16,978 nucleotides of DNA from DAOUMU01 sp034409055 (GTDB lineage Bacteria > Chloroflexota > Anaerolineae > 4572-78 > J111): contig DAOUMU010000514.1 of NCBI GenBank assembly GCA_034409055.1, forward strand, positions 1 through 16,978, given 5' to 3'. The notes below the pieces were generated by a model. The model had not been told where the DNA came from and made no database searches. It saw only the letters and a list, made by a program, of their open reading frames with translations. Shown in pieces: positions 1 through 7,465 of this stretch (its first letter is position 1; each line of letters opens with the position of its first letter). The translations under genes and the position numbers were made by a program.

Positions 1-140
1 CTCCCCGCTCTTCACCCCTCACTTTTCACTCCCCCCTCCTCGCTCCTCCCTCCTCGCTCTTCTCTCCCCGCTCTTCGCTCTTCTCTCCCCGCTCCCCACT
101 CCCCGCCTCACGCTTTCCGCTCCCCGCTCTTCGCTCTCCG
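1..140. repeat. Low-complexity pyrimidine-rich repeat (GCTCTTCGCTCTCCGCT type)
   Basis: This stretch consists of degenerate copies of short units such as CTCCCCGCTCTTCGC, with C and T almost exclusively on the plus strand. It lies directly downstream of the minus-strand helicase stop codon. The open frames across it would encode only Arg/Gly/Glu/Ser-rich low-complexity protein, so it is not treated as coding. Positions 110-130 match positions 16794-16814 exactly in inverted orientation (21 bp), so the same repeat family occurs at both ends of the window. Confidence 0.75.
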
Positions 141-2747
141 CTATACCAACGCCTCCAACAAAGCCTCCGTCTCCCGCTTTCCCCCCCGACCATCCTCCCC
201 GGCCGGGCCGACGCAGGAGGGACAACCATCCTCACAGCCACAGGCCGTCACCAGTTCATAGGCATGAGTCACCAGCGTATCGTGTAACTCGAACAGACGT
301 TCGCTGAAGCCGATGCCACCCGGCGTTAAATCGTAGATAACCACGGCCGGTTGTCCGGCCGCTAAAGGCGACTTGGGGTCGGCATGCACGGCCACATCGT
401 TGACGTCGCACATCAAAAACAAGGGGGCCAGGTGCCCCAGAACAAAGGACAGCCCGGCCAGGCCACTGCGCATGCGTACGGCTGTCTCGGCCCGGCGGTG
501 ACAGGGCCGGCAGAGCGTGATCAGGTTGGTTAACTGATTGGCCTGCTGGTAGGAGTCGAAGGCCCGAAACGGGATTTTATGGTGGACATCGTGAGCCCGT
601 CCCCGCTCCGAAACACCGCACATCTGGCAACGGTAGCCATCCCGGGCGCGGGCGCGATCACGTTGCCTGGGCCAGTTGGGTCCGTAATCGTTGGGATCGT
701 TGCTCCACAATCCCTGGTCGCGCAGCCGGACCACCGTCTCCGGGGCCAGGGCCAGCCAGTAGCCGGTGGTGTGCAGCTCACTGGGGGGTAAATCAACCGG
801 GCCGTCACCCAGCCGCTCGTGGGTAAACCATTGGACCATACGATAACCAATCACCTGGGTGGTGACCATAATTTCGCCGTGAGTCTTGCTGCCGCCCTGA
901 ATTGGAGCCTGGTTTAATTGCGCCACCAACTCGACCGAAGTTTCAGAGCGGGGTTCGGTGTAATAATCGATCCCCGTTGGGCGCAACCGGGCCACTTGTT
1001 GGTCAAAGTCCAGCGCTTCGACCCGATAGGTTTGCCCTTCGTGCAGGTAAATAGCCTGGGGATGGACCATCCAGGGGGCACTGACCAGGTCAACCTCGCC
1101 GATGGTCACCCCATCCTCCCCTGCCTCATTAACCTGAAGCCGGATCTTATCAGGCGATGCACTCCGCAGCGAGATAGCTTCGGCCGGGTAGCGGTCGGCC
1201 ATCCAGAAATATTTAGAGCCGGATTGGTGTAAGTCGCCGCCGGCATGCAGCACCTGCAGCAACTCGGTCACCTGCTCCGCCTCAACCCGGCCAAAATTTT
1301 GGCCTATCTGAAAGGGTAACTCAAAGGCGGCACAGCGCAAATGCTGCCACAGAATGAGCAGGTTGTCGGGATTGATCAGGGCCTGCTCCGGTGAACGGTC
1401 AAAGAAATAGTGAGGATGATGGGCCAAAAACTGGTCGAGTGGACCGGCCGAGGTGACCAACACCGCCAGCGAGGTCTCGTTTTGGCGACCCGCTCGTCCG
1501 GCCTGCTGCCACGTCCCGGCAATCGTGCCCGGATAACCGGCCAGCACCGCCGCCCCCATACCGCCGATGTCGATCCCCAGTTCCAGGGCACTGGTCGCTA
1601 CCACGGTCCGCACCCTCCCCTCACGCAGGCCGCGTTCGATCTCGCGGCGTTGGCGGGGCAGATAGCCGCTGCGGTAGGCCCGGATTTGGCCCCCAGCCCC
1701 TCCCCCCCTTTCAGACAGGAGAGATTTAGTAGATTCCTTCTGCCCCTGGCGGGATTTAAGGGGGACAGCCAGTTCATCGCGTAAATAAGTCAGCATCAAC
1801 TCGACTGTACGCCGGGTTCGTCCAAAGATGATCGTTTGTATCTCGTGTTGCCATAACGCCTGGGCCAGGCGCACACTCTCATGCAAAGCGCTACGGCGCA
1901 GCCCCAGTTCCGGATTGACGATGGGTGGATTGTAAAGCAAAAAATGTTTGGCGCCTTTGGCCGCCCCGTCATTGTCAACCAAAGTCACCGGCTCTTCGAT
2001 GAGGCGTTCGGCCAGTTCGGCCGGATTGGCAATGGTGGCCGAGGTCAGGATAAATTGGGGCGCGGCCCCATAAAAATGGGCCACCCGTTTCAAGCGGCGC
2101 AAAACATTGGCCACGTGGGAGCCAAATACGCCCCGGTAGACGTGCATCTCGTCAACAATCACAAATTGCAAATGTCGAAAAAAGTCAGCCCACCTGGTGT
2201 GATGAGGTAACACAGCGGTGTGTAGCATATCAGGATTGCTGAGGATGAGACGGCCCCGGGTCCGAATGGCCGGTCGGGCTGAGGGTGAGGTGTCGCCATC
2301 GTAGGTGGCGATGGTGAATGGTGAATGGTGAATGGTGAATGGTGAATTGGCGGGCAGTTCATTTTTTAGAACCGTGATGAATTCGGCCAGGGTATCATGT
2401 TGGTCGTGGGCCAGAGCTTTGGTGGGGAAGAGGTAGAGGGCGCGGGCGTCAGGGTTGCGCAGTAAGCGGTCGAGAACGGGCAAGTTGTAACAGAGGGTTT
2501 TGCCGCTGGCCGTACCGGTAACGATGACCGGATGTCGTCCGGCCTGCACCTGCTGCCAGGTTGTGGCCTGGTGGGTGTAAAGGGACCGGATACCACCAGC
2601 GTGCAGGGCCGTGGCTAGAGCAGGATGAAGATCGGCCGGAAAGGGGGCAGTCTGCGCCGGGCGAGCCGGAAAAGTGCGCCAGGCAGTGATGTTCGCGGCG
2701 ATATTAGGGTTGGTGCGCCAGGTTTTTAAAAGGGCTGAAAGAGTCAT
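141..2747 (-). CDS. DEAD/DEAH-box helicase with DUF1998 C-terminus (MrfA/YprA-like) and embedded HNH module
   Basis: An 868-residue superfamily 2 helicase. Visible motifs are Walker A TGTASGKT (77-84), DEMH motif II (199-202), SAT motif III (236-238) and QQAGRAGR motif VI (414-421). The C-terminal DUF1998 region ends in a four-cysteine cluster, C836, C838, C842 and C845, as in MrfA/YprA and Hrq1-type repair helicases. The family unwinds DNA in repair such as of mitomycin lesions; this role is inferred here. An HNH-like module sits inside the DUF1998 region at about 695-755, with CxxC at 707/710, HH at 722-723 and CxxCH at 746-750. Two low-complexity inserts occur: residues about 134-146 from a 7-bp tandem repeat, and about 328-353. 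The ATG at 2747 has no clear Shine-Dalgarno, but the upstream ATPase gene stops only 28 bp away, so coupled expression is plausible. It belongs to a different operon from the BREX-like genes. Confidence 0.93.
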   Translation of the reverse strand: MTLSALLKTWRTNPNIAANITAWRTFPARPAQTAPFPADLHPALATALHAGGIRSLYTHQATTWQQVQAGRHPVIVTGTASGKTLCYNLPVLDRLLRNPDARALYLFPTKALAHDQHDTLAEFITVLKNELPANSPFTIHHSPFTIATYDGDTSPSARPAIRTRGRLILSNPDMLHTAVLPHHTRWADFFRHLQFVIVDEMHVYRGVFGSHVANVLRRLKRVAHFYGAAPQFILTSATIANPAELAERLIEEPVTLVDNDGAAKGAKHFLLYNPPIVNPELGLRRSALHESVRLAQALWQHEIQTIIFGRTRRTVELMLTYLRDELAVPLKSRQGQKESTKSLLSERGGGAGGQIRAYRSGYLPRQRREIERGLREGRVRTVVATSALELGIDIGGMGAAVLAGYPGTIAGTWQQAGRAGRQNETSLAVLVTSAGPLDQFLAHHPHYFFDRSPEQALINPDNLLILWQHLRCAAFELPFQIGQNFGRVEAEQVTELLQVLHAGGDLHQSGSKYFWMADRYPAEAISLRSASPDKIRLQVNEAGEDGVTIGEVDLVSAPWMVHPQAIYLHEGQTYRVEALDFDQQVARLRPTGIDYYTEPRSETSVELVAQLNQAPIQGGSKTHGEIMVTTQVIGYRMVQWFTHERLGDGPVDLPPSELHTTGYWLALAPETVVRLRDQGLWSNDPNDYGPNWPRQRDRARARDGYRCQMCGVSERGRAHDVHHKIPFRAFDSYQQANQLTNLITLCRPCHRRAETAVRMRSGLAGLSFVLGHLAPLFLMCDVNDVAVHADPKSPLAAGQPAVVIYDLTPGGIGFSERLFELHDTLVTHAYELVTACGCEDGCPSCVGPAGEDGRGGKRETEALLEALV
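1693..1757. repeat. Spacer-type repeat inserted in frame in the helicase gene
   Basis: C-rich and G-rich tracts (CCCCTCCCCCCCTTTCAGAC, then a GGGATTTAAGGGGGAC-like end) sit inside the helicase between motifs IV and V. They look like a dispersed intergenic repeat rather than helicase sequence. They encode the low-complexity peptide KSRQGQKESTKSLLSERGGG, which keeps the frame open. The assignment as an inserted repeat rests on composition and on loss of helicase-like sequence; boundaries are approximate. Confidence 0.5.
2313..2347. repeat. 7-bp tandem repeat (GGTGAAT x5) inside the helicase gene
   Basis: Five perfect copies of GGTGAAT lie head to tail inside the helicase, with a partial AT before them. 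On the coding strand they read ATTCACC and encode NSPFTIHHSPFTI at residues about 134-146. Because the unit is 7 bp, gain or loss of one or two copies shifts the reading frame, while three copies restore it. Confidence 0.9.
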
Positions 2748-2775
2748 CTTGATAATAATCGGCTACCCAAAGAAA

Positions 2776-4224
2776 TTATCCCGGACGACCTTCCGGGAAG
2801 AACTGATAGCCCCCCTCCGGCTTTCCGCGCCAGGTAATGAGATAAGAGGGCTGGCCTGGGTTCGACTCAATGGCCTTGCGGAGGGTTAAAATCACTTGAT
2901 AGAGGCTATTATCGGTCACCCCCTGTTGGCGGAGTTCGTCGGGCCAGGTGTTGACAATCAAATCCGTTTTGGTATGCCGAATACGAGGATGTTTGAGTAA
3001 AAAGGACAAGACGGATCTTTCCAAAGCGGTCAAATCTTTGAGCAAGGTTTGCCCCTGGTAGATTTCGCCGGTTTTCTTCTCTAGCCAAATCCTACCCCGG
3101 CCTCGCCCCTCGACATGGGCCACATAAGTTGCCAACAAATCGGCCGCGATGCGCCAGCCAGTTTCTGTCCGGCAGCAGATACCTTTTACGGCCAGGCGGG
3201 TTAAGATGTCGGGGTGCTGTTCAGCAAAGTTTTGGTATATTTCGTCAAAATCCTTTAGGGTGGTTTTAGTTTCCCGACCATTTCCGGCTGATGTCTCCAT
3301 GGTGACAATTTGCAATTTCTCCAACTCAGACAGAACAAATTGTTCCTCCTGCGTCAAGCCATCCCATATTTTCTTCAGCCGGTGTTGGATACTGTCCTCT
3401 GCCCATAATGCCAAGCCCCATTCAGAATGTACCAGTTTATTCCCGGTGCTGAGCCACCAATGGCAGACCGCTCTAAGCAAAGCCGGATAATTCCCGGTCA
3501 AGGCTAACATGGTCATCACATCGGTCTCAGAAGGCGGTACAGGCGCGGCATGCACTGCTCTGGTAATCAGATTCCGGGCATCACTCTCATGCATTGCCCC
3601 AACCCAACAAGTATAATTGTCTAACAACTCGTACATTTGCCCCAGAACGGCTGGATCGGGTAGATAGGCTACTTCTTGGGTCATACCGGCAATGTAACAG
3701 AGGGTATCTTTGAATTCATCTCGCAAGCCCCGCAAGGTATTAACCATATGAGGCGTGGTCATTTGGCAAAAGCGGTCAAAGCGATTGAGCACCAGCACAA
3801 CTAGCATCTGTTGCTCTTGAAAAAGCACCAGCAACTCTTGTAGCGCACTTTGAGGCAAAAAAGGGTCGCGCTCGATCCGATTTTCCTGGTAAAGGGTCGT
3901 AATGGTTTGCTGTAGGGTGTGGTCGAATTGATCACAAACTCGATAAAACGAACGAAGGATCACCCGGTAAAGCGTAGACAGATTATTGGCCGGGAGATTG
4001 TTCAGATCAACCGGGATGAGGGCGACCGGACCGGTTTGAGGCAAAAGATAGGCCTGAAAAACCTCAGGCCGGTGGCATAAAAAACCTAACAGATTTGATC
4101 GACCACACCCGGGTAAGCCCACGACAGAACCACTCTCCCCAGAGGAAATCCAGCTAGCCAGAATCTTCATTTCTCTGGCCCGGTAAGTGGCCGGATAGAC
4201 TGCCCATGACCGCTTCGTCATCAT
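2776..4224 (-). CDS. P-loop ATPase with C-terminal OmpR/PhoB-type winged-helix domain
   Basis: A 482-residue protein when started at 4224. The N-terminal half is an AAA/STAND-like ATPase. It has a Walker A variant GLPGCGRS (36-43), where Arg stands in place of the usual Lys, and a hydrophobic strand ending in NRFD (about 147-150) as a likely Walker B region. The last ~110 residues (373-482) look like a Trans_reg_C winged helix, with the core DLTALERSVLSFLLKHP and the hairpin ending GKPEGGYQF. No transmembrane segment is evident. The role is probably ligand- or ATP-responsive transcription control, which is inference. The open frame extends to 4245, but AAGGGGG lies six bases before the ATG at 4224, which decides the start (4221 is equally in frame). 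It is the first gene of a likely two-gene unit with the helicase. Confidence 0.8.
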   Translation of the reverse strand: MMTKRSWAVYPATYRAREMKILASWISSGESGSVVGLPGCGRSNLLGFLCHRPEVFQAYLLPQTGPVALIPVDLNNLPANNLSTLYRVILRSFYRVCDQFDHTLQQTITTLYQENRIERDPFLPQSALQELLVLFQEQQMLVVLVLNRFDRFCQMTTPHMVNTLRGLRDEFKDTLCYIAGMTQEVAYLPDPAVLGQMYELLDNYTCWVGAMHESDARNLITRAVHAAPVPPSETDVMTMLALTGNYPALLRAVCHWWLSTGNKLVHSEWGLALWAEDSIQHRLKKIWDGLTQEEQFVLSELEKLQIVTMETSAGNGRETKTTLKDFDEIYQNFAEQHPDILTRLAVKGICCRTETGWRIAADLLATYVAHVEGRGRGRIWLEKKTGEIYQGQTLLKDLTALERSVLSFLLKHPRIRHTKTDLIVNTWPDELRQQGVTDNSLYQVILTLRKAIESNPGQPSYLITWRGKPEGGYQFFPEGRPG

Positions 4225-4250
4225 CTCGATCCCCCTTCTTTTCATTTGTA

Positions 4251-4267
4251 GGGCAAGTTGCTTGCCC
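4251..4267. repeat. Short perfect hairpin in the ATPase 5' leader
   Basis: GGGCAAG and CTTGCCC pair as a 7-bp stem with a 3-base loop, just upstream of the ATPase start. It could be a dispersed repeat or a leader structure; no T-run follows it on either strand. Confidence 0.5.
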
Positions 4268-4552
4268 CTGGGACAAGCTAGCAGCTTCTCCTACACCCCA
4301 TTTGAAACGCCCCTCATTATAGAGCCAATCTAAGCCATACCTGAGAATTGCCTCATGTTTCACAAAGGACTTTTCTACTAAACCCTGGTATCCTAAGAGT
4401 GATCTTTAATACAAGATGCTCTGGCCTGAGTATTGGTGTCTAAACCGGGCCACAGATAACTCGCGAGTAGGTTGAACGACCGCCGGGTCGTCCGGCCGAG
4501 GGTGCCCTCATCTCAATGGCCCTCCTAACTCTTCAGAAAGGAGGTCATCGGG
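4268..4552. other. Divergent spacer between the ATPase and small-peptide genes, with a structured leader
   Basis: No gene is seen on either strand here. The part nearest the peptide gene is rich in pairing potential: the palindrome CTCGCGAG near 4459-4466, a 6-bp hairpin ACGACC/GGTCGT at 4476-4491, and GAGGG/CCCTC at 4498-4509. These could form a structured 5' leader for the peptide mRNA. No known riboswitch class was recognised. Promoters for both divergent genes should lie here, but no convincing -35/-10 pair was found. Confidence 0.4.
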
Positions 4553-4708
4553 ATGTTGAAGAAACGGATCTTTGCTATTGTCGCAGGCTTGGCCCTGCTG
4601 GCTGCCGTAGCCGGTTCATCTGGAATCGCCGCCGACTGGCTGGGACTGTCCGTGACGCCGCAGGTTCATGCCTGTAATGATACCAGCGGTGCCGGTGGTG
4701 GTTGTTAA
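4553..4708 (+). CDS. Small secreted peptide with Cys-bounded Gly-rich C-terminus
   Basis: A 51-codon gene preceded by a near-ideal AAAGGAGG Shine-Dalgarno eight bases before ATG, so translation is likely. The N-terminus is a textbook signal peptide: MLKKR, then a hydrophobic core to about residue 20 (IFAIVAGLALLAAVAG). The rest reads SSGIAADWLGLSVTPQVHA and then CNDTSGAGGGC. Cleavage could occur after GIAA (about 27) or after VHA (40); the latter would release an 11-residue peptide with Cys at both ends, able to form a disulfide loop. VHAC only loosely resembles a lipobox and is far from the hydrophobic core. The gene converges on the TPR gene across a strong hairpin. Its function is not recognised; a secreted signal or a RiPP-like precursor are possibilities. 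Confidence 0.75.
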   Translation: MLKKRIFAIVAGLALLAAVAGSSGIAADWLGLSVTPQVHACNDTSGAGGGC

Positions 4709-4724
4709 GTTGTTTTGTCTAATT

Positions 4725-4757
4725 AGACCTCCGGGGTTTTAGGAACCTCGGAGGTCT
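4725..4757. terminator. Long hairpin between convergent genes (bidirectional terminator candidate)
   Basis: AGACCTCCGGGGTT pairs with AACCTCGGAGGTCT as a 14-bp stem (one G-T pair) with loop TTAGG. It lies 16 bp after the peptide stop and 4 bp beyond the TPR gene stop at 4762. There is no strong U-run on either side, so termination is inferred from position and stem strength. Confidence 0.7.
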
Positions 4758-4761
4758 GAGT

Positions 4762-5970
4762 TCAGCCCTCGGCCAGGATGGGCTGATATTTGGCCAGCAG
4801 TGATTGCAAGTGACGGGATAGCTCAACCTGACGATGGGGATCGATGAGACGTTCTACTTCGTGCAACTGTGCCCTTGCTTTTTTCCGGTTTCCCAAAGCC
4901 AATTCGTACTCAAGCAGATGGATTAAACTCTTGATTTCATCATACTGATGGTGCAATTTACGCCGGGCTTCCAGAGAGACATCTAGATACTGGCGGGCTT
5001 CCGCCCATTTTCCCTGATCTAGACAGGCCAATCCCAGGTTACTCCACACATTGGCTAATTCCCGCAAGTTTGAAAATCGTCGAAAAATCTTCTCTGCTTG
5101 CCGGGCATATGCCTCGGCTTGGGATAGCTCACCTCGCAGGCGGTAGACAATCCCCATATTGAGGTAGATTTTGCCGATGTAAGCCTCTTCTCCGGTCAGG
5201 GTGGCCTGCTGTAAGGCTTTTTCCAGGTCAGGCAGGGCTTGATCGAAGTTCCCACTCTCAATGCAAAGTACGCCCAGGTTGATATACCCATACATTAACC
5301 CGTGATGATCGTCCATCGCTTGCCATAAAGCGCAGGCCCTTTCAAGATGTTGTCGAGCCTTGTCCCACTGAGCTAGTCGAGTATATAGAAGTCCCAGGTG
5401 ATTTTCAGTATGAGCCCGTCCATGATTACTGCCAAGCTGCTCAAATATATTCAGAGCATAGCAACACAATACTTCTGCTCGATACCAGTGTCCTTGCTCA
5501 ATATATAAGAAGCCCAGGTTGGTACAGCCTCGGGCCGTTTCAAAATAATTTTCAGTTTGGCGAGCCAGGCGAATGGTGCGTCGATAATGGGTGATAGCTT
5601 GCTCAGGCCGGCTCTGTCGCTGCAATAGCCGGGCAAACAGGGCGGATAGGGTGATGACCCCAGAGGTATCTTCAACCTGCTGGGCCACCTTAATGGCCCG
5701 GTCTAACAGCCAGTTCCAGGTTTCCCAGTGACCGCGCCTTTCCATATATGGCGAGAAAGTAACAATTAACTCATAGACGAACGGCCAAACGTTCTCCAGA
5801 TCCAGGGCAAAAGAAATCGCTTTGATAATCCGGTCGCGTTCACCGTCCAGGGCCGCAATATCTGTTACCCGATTCGTAACATAATCCCGCCAGTATTGGG
5901 TATTGAGCAGGACCCGTTGACGGAAAAAGTCGCCGTAGTTTGGGGTGTTGGTTAAGACTGCGACTGCCAC
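4762..5970 (-). CDS. TPR-repeat protein, C-terminal partner of the HTH/NB-ARC regulator
   Basis: A 402-residue soluble protein. After an N-terminal segment (YGDFFRQRVLLNTQYWRDYV), residues about 104-375 carry around six tetratricopeptide repeats, for example CTNLGFLYIEQGHWYRAEVL, INLGVLCIESGNFDQALPDL and SNLGLACLDQGKWAEARQYL. TPR arrays bind proteins or peptides and often sense ligands in bacterial STAND regulators. The start is GTG at 5970, supported by GAGGT six bases upstream; the codon just before it in this frame is TAA, so it cannot be a simple continuation of a longer frame. It overlaps the end of the upstream HTH/NB-ARC gene by 19 bp, which implies translational coupling. In related proteins these parts are usually one chain, so the pair is read as a split regulator. 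The peptide gene 4553-4708 is its convergent neighbour. Confidence 0.85.
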   Translation of the reverse strand: MAVAVLTNTPNYGDFFRQRVLLNTQYWRDYVTNRVTDIAALDGERDRIIKAISFALDLENVWPFVYELIVTFSPYMERRGHWETWNWLLDRAIKVAQQVEDTSGVITLSALFARLLQRQSRPEQAITHYRRTIRLARQTENYFETARGCTNLGFLYIEQGHWYRAEVLCCYALNIFEQLGSNHGRAHTENHLGLLYTRLAQWDKARQHLERACALWQAMDDHHGLMYGYINLGVLCIESGNFDQALPDLEKALQQATLTGEEAYIGKIYLNMGIVYRLRGELSQAEAYARQAEKIFRRFSNLRELANVWSNLGLACLDQGKWAEARQYLDVSLEARRKLHHQYDEIKSLIHLLEYELALGNRKKARAQLHEVERLIDPHRQVELSRHLQSLLAKYQPILAEG

Positions 5971-7328
5971 TTAATGACCTCGGTGAGCAGAAAAGCTTCG
6001 GTCAGCCGGTGGATGTGGTAGCGACGCTGCTCAATATCGCCGCCAACTTCAACCAGGGATAGCCCGACTAACTGTTCCAGGGCCTGGTCTAACTCATCCC
6101 CTGCCACTTCGCTCAAGGCGGTTAATTGATCAATGGTCCCCCCCTGGGCCAGCGGCATAACCAGCAGGACCTTTTGACCGGGAGAGGTGAGCGCATGCCA
6201 GGCTTGCCAATAGATGTAAGTGTACATTTCCTCTATTTTTTTACCCCGGGCTTGCTTGAGATTCTCGAGCACCTGGGGTAAGGGTAAAACGCGAATTTGC
6301 CCGACGACCAGCTTAAGGGCCAACGGATTGCCCCCGATGACCTGGTAAATATCGGCTAAGGCAGCCTGGGGTGCCTCGGTCAGTTCCGGCAATCCCCGCA
6401 CCTCGGCCTCATATCTGAGAAAGGCAAAGGTATCCGCCCGGTTGAGTTCACTTAAACTGAGACAAAAAACGTCTGAATGAGCGTACAGGCTATGGCGACT
6501 GGTCAGCAAAAATTTACTGGGGTTGGCCAACTTGCGCAACAAAGGCAAGAGAGCCTGGTAGTCTACCACTGTCTCCAGGTTATCAATGATGATCAAGTAA
6601 GGATGTTCTTTGAGTAAATTGGTCAGCGCGGCGACCTTTTCTTCCGCGGACAGGGAAAGGAGGCCTCGATCGTCAAGTTGTTCAAGCAGAGCGTCTGTCA
6701 AGGTATCTACATCAAGGGCCGGCCGGTCTATCTGTTGCAGCCCGGCACCGGGCAGAAATTCTTCTTGCCTGGCACTGACCCAGGCGATGTCGTAAAACTG
6801 TCCGGCCGGCATGATCTCACGGACCAGGGCACTGGCCAGCGAAGTTTTGCCGATACCCCCAATGCCGTCAATGGCAATCAGCCAGGGCGCTTCTGCCTGT
6901 TCCAGGATGCGACGAAGTTGCTGCTGCTTTTGGCTGACCCCAAAGAGACACTGCTCTGGCGGCATGGCCAATCGCTCGAGATTGGTTTGAAAATCGGCGG
7001 GTGATGAAAGTTCGGTCAAAGCCTGGGCTGAATAGGTGGGGAACAGTTTTTGTAATTCGGTCTGACCCAGTTTGTAGCCGGCTAATGAAACCCAGGTTTG
7101 GGCTTCCTCCGGACTCAGTTGGTCGGCGAACAGTTCCACCAGACGCACCACGGAGGGTCGATCCGGTTTCCATCGCCGGCCCCGGTGCTGATAGGCCCGT
7201 TCCCAGATGGAGATCAGTTCAGCACTGACCGGCAACTGCCTGGCCAGTCCGGCCTGGGTCAGTCCGCTTCTTGTTCTAAATTCCCGTAATTTTTGTCCGA
7301 ACGTTTCTAGCCTCATGGCCCTCATCAC
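5952..7328 (-). CDS. XRE-family HTH / NB-ARC (STAND) regulator
   Basis: A 458-residue protein. Residues about 9-68 form an XRE-type helix-turn-helix (FGQKLREFRTRSGLTQAGLARQL and onward). An NB-ARC ATPase follows: P-loop GIGGIGKT (155-162), Walker B YLIIIDN (244-250), sensor-like LLTSRHS (274-280) and GGNPLAL (332-338), then a winged-helix part ending in YHIHRLTEAFLL, where an MHD-like motif is expected. STAND proteins switch between ADP- and ATP-bound states on ligand binding; here the sensor would be the TPR chain encoded next. The start is uncertain: GTG 7328, ATG 7325 and ATG 7316 are all in frame, and 7316 (MRLETFGQKL) gives the usual XRE N-terminus. Three 11-bp-period repeats directly upstream suggest direct-repeat control, possibly autoregulation. 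Target genes are unknown. Confidence 0.88.
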   Translation of the reverse strand: MMRAMRLETFGQKLREFRTRSGLTQAGLARQLPVSAELISIWERAYQHRGRRWKPDRPSVVRLVELFADQLSPEEAQTWVSLAGYKLGQTELQKLFPTYSAQALTELSSPADFQTNLERLAMPPEQCLFGVSQKQQQLRRILEQAEAPWLIAIDGIGGIGKTSLASALVREIMPAGQFYDIAWVSARQEEFLPGAGLQQIDRPALDVDTLTDALLEQLDDRGLLSLSAEEKVAALTNLLKEHPYLIIIDNLETVVDYQALLPLLRKLANPSKFLLTSRHSLYAHSDVFCLSLSELNRADTFAFLRYEAEVRGLPELTEAPQAALADIYQVIGGNPLALKLVVGQIRVLPLPQVLENLKQARGKKIEEMYTYIYWQAWHALTSPGQKVLLVMPLAQGGTIDQLTALSEVAGDELDQALEQLVGLSLVEVGGDIEQRRYHIHRLTEAFLLTEVIKWQSQS

Positions 7329-7333
7329 CAGAA

Positions 7334-7361
7334 CTGTACTGATTTTGTACGGGTTTTGTAT
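7334..7361. promoter_or_regulatory. Three TTGTAY direct repeats with 11-bp period (operator candidate)
   Basis: CTGTAC at 7334, TTGTAC at 7345 and TTGTAT at 7356 are spaced exactly 11 bp, one helical turn. They lie 6-33 bp upstream of the first possible start of the HTH/NB-ARC gene. Direct repeats with 11-bp period are typical of sites bound by OmpR/SARP-type winged helices. The bound protein is not known; the regulator itself or the winged-helix ATPase are candidates. Confidence 0.5.
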
Positions 7362-7465
7362 CTGTTAACGGGGTGAATTATTTGGTATGATATGGTTGCA
7401 TCAGGCCCTACTAGTACTCAAATACCAGCACAAGCCTCATCTTTCAAGTGATTATTGGTCTATTT

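Noticed and set aside
19..241. Two open frames on the minus strand downstream of the helicase
   Set aside because: They translate the pyrimidine-rich repeat into Arg/Glu/Ser/Gly low-complexity sequence and one overlaps the helicase end; no ribosome-binding site or family resemblance.
141..2747. The DUF1998 helicase as the missing BREX or DISARM helicase
   Set aside because: It lies on the opposite strand in a separate operon 5 kb from pglXI, and its layout fits MrfA/YprA better; no other DISARM gene is present.
4553..4708. Small peptide as a lipoprotein
   Set aside because: VHAC is about 20 residues beyond the hydrophobic core and has His before Ala, so a lipobox is unlikely; kept as a secreted peptide.
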